Assembly (NCBI GenBank): GCA_017995075.1
Contig: JAGOJO010000009.1
Location: 1 to 57,878 of the forward strand
Length of the DNA stretch: 57,878 bases
Reading direction: 5' to 3'
Source of the DNA: Bacteroidia bacterium
GTDB lineage: Bacteria > Bacteroidota > Bacteroidia > AKYH767-A > OLB10
The position numbers were made by a program, and so were the translations under genes. The number at the start of each line of letters is the position of its first letter. The stretch's first letter is position 1. The notes under the pieces are model-generated. The model saw nothing but the letters and a program-made list of their open reading frames with translations. It ran no database searches and had not been told where the DNA came from. Positions 22,804-30,081 of the stretch are shown here, piece after piece.

Positions 22804-24692
22804 GGCTGCTTGACCAATGTATGGTGAATGAGTCCGTCGTTGTGTTGTTGCAGTATCGCTTTCAGGAATCGTTCCATCGTTTCTTCTTCGCGCTGATATT
22901 TCGTGTGAAGCAGGTTGTTTGTCAGTAGTGAATCAGCTCGTAAATAGAGATGAGTGGATTCCTGTCCGTCGAATTGGAGGATAAACTTTTCATTGATGAG
23001 ACTCCACGATTTGTTTGCGTAGTTCACTGCCCATCCATCTCTACCTGCGAATAAGTTACGACCGAAGGCGGTGTATTTTCCGTTGTATCCGGTGAGATGA
23101 AGGATGGAAGGAAGTATATCCGTTTGCTGTGCTGTTTCGGGATGTGTTTTCATAGTGGAATCTCCCGGCGAAAAAATCAGCAATGGAATATGAAAGGCAC
23201 CAAGTCGTCCGGCATAATATGGCTCACCGGCAGGACCCGAATGATCTGCGGTGATCACGAAAACAGTGTTCGCATACCAGGAAGTGCGGGCAGCCTCTTC
23301 AAAAAATACACGCAAAGAAGCATCTGCATAAGCCATTCCTCTTTCTATCGGAGAGAATCCGGCAGGAATTTTATCACTGAAACGAGATGGCACATTGTAA
23401 GGGTGATGGGAGGAAAGAGAAAAGAATGTTGCGAAGAAAGGTGCTCGCTGACGGGATAATGTGCGTGTCATGAAACGCATGAATGCATCGTCATATATTC
23501 CCCAGTTGCCATCATAATCACTTGCAGGTCCGTCGTACTCATTCCTGCCGAAGTATGTTTCGAATCCTGCCAGACGAGTGAAATTATCGAAGCCCATCGT
23601 GCCATTGTTTCCGCCGTGAAAGAATGAAGTGGAATAGCCAACAGGTTTCAAAAGTGAGGCAGCACTGTTTATTGGTGTGATATTATAAACGGAATTGATG
23701 AATGCCTGATCCATGAGATGTGGAAGAGAAGCCACTACTGCAGGTACACCTTCGATAGAACGTTTCGCATTGGCAAATGTATTCGGCCAGCAATGGGAAA
23801 CACTCATGAGGGAGTCGAGGAAAGGTGTTGTTTTTTTGTCGGGATGGTAGTAGCTGATGTATTCATGCGAAAAACTTTCCATGATAATCACCACCACATT
23901 TTTACCATTGGGCGTGCCGGACATCGACTGATGTATCGGAAAAATTTTTGCCGCTTCACTATTTGTTAAATATTGTGTCTCGGGTAAAGTTGATTCACCG
24001 ATTGATTTAATAATTGTGTAAGGTGTATTCAATACGAGTGGAATAGAACTTGAAGGAACCATTCGTGCTGCAGCCTGAATGGACAATGGCTTCAACTGCA
24101 AACCACCCCGAAAACCGATTACGCCGGCTGCAAGAAGAAACAACGCAGCAAACAAACGTAGAAGAAAGACAGGATATTTTTGTGGTGCACTTTTAAATTG
24201 CTGAATAGATTTCCTGAATTTTTTTTCTGCCAAAACCAACATATACACTAGTGCCATCCAGAAGATCAGTACATACCAGAAGTCTGCCAGGTATTGTCCG
24301 ATATTATTGGTTACATCATCACCGGTTGCCAGTAGAGTGAATACTTCAGCAGTATTGCGCTTCTGGACGTAGGGAAACCAGGCGGCATCGATGCAGTTTA
24401 AGAGGAGTCCGATTGCATTTGCTACGATTATCCAGCCACTGATGAAACCCTGATACCCTTTTTTCAAACTCAGAGAGGAAGGGTAGAGATGTAAAAGAAT
24501 CACCGGAACATTGAGAATACAGATAGCGGTAATGTCGTAGCGGGAAGAAGCAAGAAAGATGTTGAGGAGTTCTGAACTACCGGTTGTCGGATTCAACATA
24601 TAAAACAACAGGCGACTCAACTGATACAGTAACATCAGCAAGCCTGTTCTTTTCAGAAGGAAAGTGTAATGAAATCCGGAAGCCGACTGCAT
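22800..24692 (-). CDS. LtaS-like membrane sulfatase-fold phosphotransferase
   Basis: 630 residues. Five N-terminal membrane segments (about 10-30, 48-68, 86-106, 125-147, 172-195) are followed by a large extracytoplasmic alkaline-phosphatase/sulfatase domain. Motifs: NVVVIIMESFSHEYISYYHP (about 266), the Glu being a metal ligand; NAKRSIEGVPAVVASLPHL (about 313), holding the likely Ser nucleophile; and VFVITADHSGPAGEPYY (about 475), D-H metal site. Relatives move glycerol phosphate or phosphoethanolamine from phospholipids to envelope polymers or lipids. In a Gram-negative the acceptor is unknown (lipid A, OPG-like glycan or other). It is first gene of a coupled operon with the lipid kinase and methyltransferase. 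Confidence 0.9.
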   Translation of the reverse strand: MQSASGFHYTFLLKRTGLLMLLYQLSRLLFYMLNPTTGSSELLNIFLASSRYDITAICILNVPVILLHLYPSSLSLKKGYQGFISGWIIVANAIGLLLNCIDAAWFPYVQKRNTAEVFTLLATGDDVTNNIGQYLADFWYVLIFWMALVYMLVLAEKKFRKSIQQFKSAPQKYPVFLLRLFAALFLLAAGVIGFRGGLQLKPLSIQAAARMVPSSSIPLVLNTPYTIIKSIGESTLPETQYLTNSEAAKIFPIHQSMSGTPNGKNVVVIIMESFSHEYISYYHPDKKTTPFLDSLMSVSHCWPNTFANAKRSIEGVPAVVASLPHLMDQAFINSVYNITPINSAASLLKPVGYSTSFFHGGNNGTMGFDNFTRLAGFETYFGRNEYDGPASDYDGNWGIYDDAFMRFMTRTLSRQRAPFFATFFSLSSHHPYNVPSRFSDKIPAGFSPIERGMAYADASLRVFFEEAARTSWYANTVFVITADHSGPAGEPYYAGRLGAFHIPLLIFSPGDSTMKTHPETAQQTDILPSILHLTGYNGKYTAFGRNLFAGRDGWAVNYANKSWSLINEKFILQFDGQESTHLYLRADSLLTNNLLHTKYQREEETMERFLKAILQQHNDGLIHHTLVKQP

Positions 24693-24697
24693 GCGTC

Positions 24698-24705
24698 CAA
24701 AAATA
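24698..24705 (-). promoter_or_regulatory. TATTTTTG -7 box of the LtaS-like operon
   Basis: Perfect TAnnTTTG on the minus strand, 5 bp before the ATG, predicting a near-leaderless message. Confidence 0.6.
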
Positions 24706-24761
24706 ATGATTTAATGTACCCGCAGATTTTAAGAAAGCAATAAGCAATCGGTTGTTATGGC

Positions 24762-24797
24762 AAAAAAAAAGGCTGCTCCGGAGAACAGCCTTTTTTT
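24762..24797. terminator. Intrinsic terminator after the DUF5011 lipoprotein
   Basis: GGCTG/CAGCC stem with a CTCCGGAG inner part, A9 on one side and T7 on the other. It can terminate the minus-strand lipoprotein gene and shields the LtaS-like operon from read-through. Confidence 0.85.
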
Positions 24798-24811
24798 ATT
24801 GGTTTTGCTGA

Positions 24812-25477
24812 TTACTGGCGGGTAAACCACGCGCGGCAAGTAGCAATAGAAGAAGTTGTGATGTTTTCATCCTGGTATTCAATTTTGAAACCATTCAAAG
24901 TAACACTACCTGAACCGCTGAAACGGTGATCATCCAAAGATGAACCGATATCAAGAGCAGTTTGAAGAGCCATAGAAACTGAACCATCAGAGTTCAAAGT
25001 AGCAACGATGCCTGTATTTCCAGAGTAGTCACCAAATTTATTGAAACCGAGAGTCGTAGTATTATTCGCAGTAACTGTTTGAGTATAAGCGAAAGAAACT
25101 GCAGAAGCACCTGATCCACAAGTATCAGCTACAGTATAAGATTTAGCCAATGCATTAGTAGTAGCATATACAATTACTTCACGTGAAGCAGAGCCAGAGT
25201 TTCCTGCAGCATCTGATACTGAATAGTTTACTTCATAACTACCTGGCAGACGGTTCTCGATATCAGAAGCATCTACAGAGATAGAGCTGGAAAGATCTCC
25301 ATCCTCGTTATCATCGGCAGTTGCGCCTGGATCAGAGTAAGTTTGGAGCATTTCCAATTGGTAAGGATTGTCGCCGGTGATCGTGATAACCGGAGCTTCC
25401 GTGTCATCTTTGCTGCAACCGGAGATAAATACTGCCGAAGTGGCAAGGATTCCGGCAATTAATAATGATTTTTTCAT
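24812..25477 (-). CDS. Lipoprotein with DUF5011-type immunoglobulin-like domain
   Basis: 221 residues from ATG 25475-25477. Lipoprotein signal MKKSLLIAGILATSAVFISGCSKDD, with Cys about residue 22, so it is lipid-anchored; SKDD after the Cys fits Bacteroidota surface or periplasmic lipoproteins. Residues about 27-105 are a DUF5011 domain (DTEAPVITITGDNPYQ..., DPGATADDNEDGD, PGSYEVNYSVSDAAGNSGSASREVIV). The remaining C-terminal region is beta-rich, without a recognised family. Binding partner unknown. A longer frame to 25597 crosses the divergent promoter region and is rejected. TTACTTTG on the minus strand near 25502-25509 is a one-mismatch promoter box. Confidence 0.85.
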   Translation of the reverse strand: MKKSLLIAGILATSAVFISGCSKDDTEAPVITITGDNPYQLEMLQTYSDPGATADDNEDGDLSSSISVDASDIENRLPGSYEVNYSVSDAAGNSGSASREVIVYATTNALAKSYTVADTCGSGASAVSFAYTQTVTANNTTTLGFNKFGDYSGNTGIVATLNSDGSVSMALQTALDIGSSLDDHRFSGSGSVTLNGFKIEYQDENITTSSIATCRAWFTRQ

Positions 25478-25542
25478 GGTTTTTTGTTCTGATTTGCAGT
25501 GCAAAGTAACGTAAAAAAATAAACGCATACGCCTATTTTTTA

Positions 25543-25575
25543 TTTGTTTATGAACTTTTTTATTGAATACATTTG
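25543..25575 (+). promoter_or_regulatory. Promoter with TTTG and TACATTTG boxes for the small lipoprotein pair
   Basis: TTTG at 25543-25546 and TACATTTG at 25568-25575, separated by 21 bp, close to the Bacteroidota -33/-7 consensus. The ATG follows 23 bp later at 25599. Confidence 0.7.
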
Positions 25576-25598
25576 TGCCACAAATCAGAAAACACAAT

Positions 25599-25964
25599 AT
25601 GAAAAAGGTAATTTACTTAATTGCCGGAGTTGCCATCACTTTGGTAGCATCCTGCGGACCGAGCGCCGAAGAAAAGGCTGCTGAAGAAAAACGCGTAAAT
25701 GATTCAATTGCTGCTGCTTCCGCTGCTGAAGCTGAAGCCCGTATTCAGGATAGCCTGATGCAGGTTGAAAAAGTTCGCCAGGACAGTCTTGCACTGGTTG
25801 AGCAAGCAATGGCTGATTCACTTCGTATGAAAGCTGAAGCAGATTCTATCGCTGCTGCGAAGAAGAAATCTACTCCAAAGCCAGCTCCAAAGAAATCTAC
25901 CGAGCAAAAGAAAATTGAACAGCAAATCAAAGAAGTGAAAGACGCTACCCGTGGTCGCGGATAA
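25599..25964 (+). CDS. Small Ala/Lys-rich lipoprotein, first of a pair
   Basis: 121 residues. Lipoprotein signal with lipobox VASC (Cys about residue 20), then CGPSAEEKAAEEKRVNDSIAA. The rest is a charged Ala/Glu/Ser helical segment with repeated DS(I/L) steps (about 30-90), then a Lys/Pro-rich tail (KKKSTPKPAPKKSTEQKK). Probably an anchored rod or a peptidoglycan/nucleic-acid-contacting tether, by composition only. Not assigned to a family. A closely related lipoprotein follows 41 bp later. Start chosen at the ATG after the promoter; a longer frame from 25563 has no signal peptide at its end. Confidence 0.8.
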   Translation: MKKVIYLIAGVAITLVASCGPSAEEKAAEEKRVNDSIAAASAAEAEARIQDSLMQVEKVRQDSLALVEQAMADSLRMKAEADSIAAAKKKSTPKPAPKKSTEQKKIEQQIKEVKDATRGRG

Positions 25965-26005
25965 TTTGATTAAAGCTATTAAACACTGACAATCAACCCT
26001 ATAAT

Positions 26006-26245
26006 ATGAAAAAATCATACTTATTCCTGTTGGGTGCAAGCCTTACCTTCCTGGTAGCTTGTGGTCCAAGTGCTGAAGAAAAAGCAGCTGATCAAAAGCG
26101 TATCGACGATTCAGTTGCTGCGGCAGAATCAGCAATGAAAGCTGCTGAAGAAGCGGCTATGGCTGCTATGGCTGCCGATACAATGGCTGCAGATACTACT
26201 GCTGCTGTTGATACTGCGCATGCTGGTCACGACCATGCTCACTAA
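26006..26245 (+). CDS. Small Ala-rich lipoprotein with His-rich tail, second of a pair
   Basis: 79 residues. Lipobox VAC (LVACGPSAEEKAADQKRIDDSVAAA, Cys about residue 19). The stretch after the Cys matches the preceding gene, showing paralogy, but the remainder is different: an Ala/Met-rich helix with repeated ADT steps and a tail AHAGHDHAH that could bind metals such as Zn, Ni or Cu. No known family recognised. It probably shares the promoter at 25543 with its neighbour. A strong bidirectional terminator follows. Confidence 0.78.
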   Translation: MKKSYLFLLGASLTFLVACGPSAEEKAADQKRIDDSVAAAESAMKAAEEAAMAAMAADTMAADTTAAVDTAHAGHDHAH

Positions 26246-26256
26246 GCATCGGAATT

Positions 26257-26297
26257 AAAACAGAAAAGGCTCTCGTTTGAGGGCCTTTTCTGTTTTA
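26257..26297. terminator. Bidirectional terminator between lipoprotein pair and phoH
   Basis: Stem AAAACAGAAAAGGC/GCCTTTTCTGTTTT with loop about TCTCGTTTGAGG. A/T-rich flanks on both sides permit termination of both the lipoprotein pair (plus) and the PhoH gene (minus). Confidence 0.88.
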
Positions 26298-26312
26298 TTA
26301 ACAATTTATCGT

Positions 26313-27665
26313 CTACAAAAGTGTACCGGCCAGGTTGGCTAATTCGCTTCGTTCTCCTTTTTCAAGGGTGATATGGGAATAGAGGTCCTGGTCCTTCATT
26401 TTGTCGATGAGTGTCGATAATCCGTTACTATGGGAATCGAGGTATGGCGTATCGATTTGAAAAATATCACCGGTGAAAATAATTTTGGTCCCTTCTCCGG
26501 CGCGGGTAATAATCGTTTTCACTTCATGTGGTGTTAGATTCTGTGCTTCATCAATGATAAAACAGATGTTGCTCAGACTCCTGCCACGTATATAGGCAAG
26601 TGGTGTAATATGCAGTTTTTCATTCTCCACCATATCATTGATCTTTTGAAATTCCCGATCTGTTTCCTTGTACTGGCTCTGGATATATTTCAGATTATCC
26701 CAAAGCGGTTCCATGTAAGGATTGATTTTCGACTTAATATCGCCCGGGAGATATCCGATATCTTTATTTGACAACGGAACAATTGGTCGTGCCAGATAGA
26801 TCTGGCGGTATTTACTTTTCTGTTCTAACGCCGACGCCAATGCCAGTAATGTCTTTCCTGAACCCGCCACACCCATCACCGTAGAGAGAAGAATGTTTGG
26901 GTTCAATACGGAGTGAATCGCAAAAGCCTGTTCAGCATTTCTCGGACGAATACCTGCGGCCGGTTCTTTTTGCACCCGTTCAATACGATCGGTGAAAGGA
27001 TTATAATATGCCAGTGCAGAGCCGGACTCTGTTTTACTTCGCAGTATATAATAATGGTTCTTCAGCGGACGCACTTTCACTATTTCCTTCCAGTTGCACC
27101 AGCCATCCTGGTAGAGCTTATCGATTACTTTCTTCGTTGTGTTTTCTATTACCGACTTTCCGGTGTAGAGATCCTTAATGTCCTTTACTTTCCCGGTTTC
27201 ATAATCTTCAGAAGCAAGATTCAGCGAGCGGGCTTTAAGTCGAAGATTAATATCCTTACTCACCAACACAACCTTCCTGTGCGGATTTTGCTCCTGAATA
27301 CTTAACGCAGCATTAATGATCCGATGATCAGCCTTGCGTTCACCGAATACCTGATCAGCGTCGATGGTGCTACTCTTCTCCTGCATTAAAACCTTGAACT
27401 TTCCTTTCGTCGGACCATTCAGCGGAATCCAATCCTGTAGCGAATAGCTATCCGATAAACGGTCAATAGCCCTGATAAACTCCCGTGCTTCAAAATTTAT
27501 TACGTCGTTCCCCTTCTTAAACCGGTCGATTTCTTCAAGCACCGTAATTGGTATCGCGACATCATGTTCTTTAAAGTTAAAAAAGGCATTGTGGTCAAAT
27601 AAAATCGCAGATGTATCCAGTACGAATATCTTTCTGTCTTTGTCTTTTGCTGAAACCTTCGCCAT
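26313..27665 (-). CDS. PIN-PhoH protein (PhoH2-type RNase/helicase)
   Basis: 450 residues, cytoplasmic. N-terminal PIN domain (about 10-145; FVLDTSAILFD and VLEEIDRFKKG with acidic metal-binding residues, VLVSKDINLRLKA later). The C-terminal PhoH ATPase (about 235-450) has Walker A GVAGSGKTLLALASAL near 265, FIIDEAQNLTPHEVKTIITRAGEG near 365 (Walker B) and FTGDIFQIDTPYLD near 395. PIN-PhoH proteins bind and cleave RNA with unwinding, and relatives appear in toxin-antitoxin contexts, but no antitoxin is adjacent here. Likely RNA quality control. The gap 27666-28032 lies upstream. Confidence 0.93.
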   Translation of the reverse strand: MAKVSAKDKDRKIFVLDTSAILFDHNAFFNFKEHDVAIPITVLEEIDRFKKGNDVINFEAREFIRAIDRLSDSYSLQDWIPLNGPTKGKFKVLMQEKSSTIDADQVFGERKADHRIINAALSIQEQNPHRKVVLVSKDINLRLKARSLNLASEDYETGKVKDIKDLYTGKSVIENTTKKVIDKLYQDGWCNWKEIVKVRPLKNHYYILRSKTESGSALAYYNPFTDRIERVQKEPAAGIRPRNAEQAFAIHSVLNPNILLSTVMGVAGSGKTLLALASALEQKSKYRQIYLARPIVPLSNKDIGYLPGDIKSKINPYMEPLWDNLKYIQSQYKETDREFQKINDMVENEKLHITPLAYIRGRSLSNICFIIDEAQNLTPHEVKTIITRAGEGTKIIFTGDIFQIDTPYLDSHSNGLSTLIDKMKDQDLYSHITLEKGERSELANLAGTLL

Positions 27666-28032
27666 ATATCTTTCTGTTTTATCCGAATTTAACGGAGGAA
27701 TTACCGCGATTCCTTTGTTCCGGTCTTCGGATAATCTACAAGGCAGTGTTAATAAAGGAAGTGGCTAAGAGACTGACTAAGGAAGGATTAACGGGAATTA
27801 CGTTCGGGACACCGCTGTCTTTTCCATCAAGGACCACAGCGATCCATCTCCCGAAAAGAAATAAATCGCCAAAGCCACTACACATACCAATTCAGGTCCG
27901 GATGCGTTTATGTCCGCAGAAAGTCCTCGAAAATGACAACATAACATGGTTAAGAACTTACACAGGGAATCAAACTGTTGCCCTTACAAATCGACGGCAT
28001 TTCTTATTTTTGCCATTAAGAACAAATAGACT
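27666..28032. other. Intergenic region between phoH and the BatA-domain gene
   Basis: 367 bp. The plus strand has TATTTTTG at 28005-28012, a perfect -7 box, 20 bp before the GTG start at 28033. Apart from this no gene, repeat or strong hairpin is seen. An open frame through the region on the plus strand has no recognisable protein content and overlaps phoH's end region, so it is not called. Confidence 0.6.
28005..28012 (+). promoter_or_regulatory. TATTTTTG -7 box of the BatA-domain operon
   Basis: Perfect TAnnTTTG followed 20 bp later by the GTG start of the next gene. A TTG at 27978-27980 is a distant, weak -33 candidate. Confidence 0.55.
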
Positions 28033-30081
28033 GTGATCAATTTCCTTTCGCCGAATTACTTATACGGACTTCTCTTGCTGGCGATTCCGGTGATCATCCA
28101 CTTGTTTAATTTCCGGCGCTATAAAAAAATACTCTTTACCAATGTCCGGTTTCTACAGGAGTTGAAAGAAGAGACGACCCGTACCAGCCGGTTAAAGCAT
28201 TTGCTGATTCTTGCGTCGCGACTTCTGGCCATGTTGTTCATCATTCTGGCATTTGCTCAGCCGTTTATTCCTTCCGGAGAAGCGGGTCCGGCTAATTCTG
28301 GTGAACCGGTGAGCATCTATATCGACAATTCATTCAGTATGGATGCAGTGAGCAGCGAAGGTCCGCTATTGGAAGTAGCACGGAAAAAAGCCCGCGAGAT
28401 CGCCAGTTCGTTTCCTGCAACAACACGGTTCCAGTTACTCACCAATGACTTTTCGGCTATCCAGCAACGTTTGATCAGCAAGGATGACTTTTTAGATGAA
28501 GTGGAGCGAGTGAAATTATCACCGTACAGCCGATCGCTGACTGAAGTAGTATTGCGTCAGAAAGAAGCTTTTGTGGCAAACAATACCAATACTGCAAGAA
28601 CTTTCCTGATCAGCGATTTTCAGGAGTCAACGAGCAACTTCTCTGCATTGCAGAAGGATTCATCGATACGAACAAGTCTGGTGGCATTGCCTTTACAGTC
28701 GACCGGAAATATTTACATCGATTCCTGCTGGTTGTCGGGTCCGCTGGTGCAATTGAATCAGCCTGCAGAGATCAGTGTAAAGCTGATAAACAGCAGCGAA
28801 AAAGACGCAGAAAGTGTTCCGGTAAAACTGCTCATCAATGGAAGTCAGAAAGCAGTGACGAGTGTTTCCGTTCCTGCCGGACAATCGTTCACCACAACAT
28901 TCAGTTTCACCATTGGTAGTGCAGGATGGCAGCAAGCTGAAGTACGCATCACCGACCATCCGATTACTTTTGATGATAGTTATTATTCATCATTCGAGGT
29001 TCGAGAGAAGTTTAATGTACTGGCGATCCATGATGGTACGCCAATGCCATATCTCGAAGCATTATTCTCAAGTGACCCTTCTTTCAACTTCAAACGCACC
29101 TCAACCGGAAACGTCGATTATACAATACTGAATCAAACGAGTCTTGTTATACTGGATGATGTAAAAGAAGTCTCAACCGGACTCAGCGAAGAGTTGCGGA
29201 AATTTCTGGATGCAGGTGGAAGTCTTTGTGTATTCCCTGACTCCTCCATAACTCCAGGAACCTACAATACTTTCCTGCAGCAAATAGGCGCGGATGCATT
29301 CAGTGGATTAAATGAGAATGCAGATAAAGTTCAAACTATCGATCTTCAACATCCTTTATTCACCGAAGTGTTTGACGCCGCACGACAAAAAGAAGCCAAT
29401 ACCGATTACCCAATGGCTGCAAAACATTTTGACTTTGCATCCAACTCCGGCAGCAGACAGGTTTTAATGAAACTGCAGGGCGGTGGAGCTTTCTTATCTG
29501 CTTATACTATTGGAAAAGGAAACCTGTATCTCTTCGCAGTACCACTTTCTCCAGGATTCAGCAATGTAGCCCGACATGCAGTTATTGTACCTGTTCTTTA
29601 CCGGATGGCAGTATTAAGTGTACGGCCACTCGCCTTCGCCAATGTAATGGGACGTGCACGACCAGTAGAACTCAATCTGCCTGCACCCGGAGGAGACGAA
29701 GCATTTCATCTGATTAATGAATCACTCAAAACGGATATCATTCCAGCCGTCAAGCCTGTAGCATCAGGAATTATGGTAGATGCAGGAGAGCAGGTGAGTG
29801 CTGCAGGACATTTTCAATTGAAGAAAGGCAAAGAAACCATCGCTGTATTATCCTTCAACAACGATCGTAAGGAATCACAGATGACCTTTCTGACAGAAAC
29901 AAAACTTGACGAACTGTCAGCTGCCGCCGGATGGAATTTACTCAAAGCATCCTTGCCTGATTTAACCAAGACATTAACCGTTCTGCAGCGCGGAGTACCA
30001 TTGTGGAAATACGCTGTTGTACTCGGCTTAATTTTTCTCCTCATCGAAACACTACTCATTCGCTTCTGGAAAACAACATGA
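28033..30081 (+). CDS. BatA-domain membrane protein with VWA-like region
   Basis: 682 residues, starting at GTG. The N-terminal BatA domain (MINFLSPNYLYGLLLLAIPVIIHLFNFRRYKKILFTNVRFL) holds one membrane segment and the YKKILFTNVRFL signature; a second segment follows near residue 58 (LLILASRLLAMLFIILAFAQP). From about residue 85 there is a von Willebrand-like fold with IYIDNSFSMDAVSS (D-x-S-x-S metal-ion site) and a later segment with glutamine-amidotransferase-like character (VILDDVKEVST). A final membrane helix (about 655-675) closes the protein. It probably works in envelope stress or aerotolerance complexes. It overlaps the dihydroorotase-like gene by 4 bp, a pairing common in Bacteroidota. 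Confidence 0.88.
   Translation: MINFLSPNYLYGLLLLAIPVIIHLFNFRRYKKILFTNVRFLQELKEETTRTSRLKHLLILASRLLAMLFIILAFAQPFIPSGEAGPANSGEPVSIYIDNSFSMDAVSSEGPLLEVARKKAREIASSFPATTRFQLLTNDFSAIQQRLISKDDFLDEVERVKLSPYSRSLTEVVLRQKEAFVANNTNTARTFLISDFQESTSNFSALQKDSSIRTSLVALPLQSTGNIYIDSCWLSGPLVQLNQPAEISVKLINSSEKDAESVPVKLLINGSQKAVTSVSVPAGQSFTTTFSFTIGSAGWQQAEVRITDHPITFDDSYYSSFEVREKFNVLAIHDGTPMPYLEALFSSDPSFNFKRTSTGNVDYTILNQTSLVILDDVKEVSTGLSEELRKFLDAGGSLCVFPDSSITPGTYNTFLQQIGADAFSGLNENADKVQTIDLQHPLFTEVFDAARQKEANTDYPMAAKHFDFASNSGSRQVLMKLQGGGAFLSAYTIGKGNLYLFAVPLSPGFSNVARHAVIVPVLYRMAVLSVRPLAFANVMGRARPVELNLPAPGGDEAFHLINESLKTDIIPAVKPVASGIMVDAGEQVSAAGHFQLKKGKETIAVLSFNNDRKESQMTFLTETKLDELSAAAGWNLLKASLPDLTKTLTVLQRGVPLWKYAVVLGLIFLLIETLLIRFWKTT

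Noticed and set aside
27666..28032. Open reading frame across the phoH/BatA gap on the plus strand
   Set aside because: No recognisable domain or composition, overlaps phoH's start region, and the BatA-domain promoter lies inside it.
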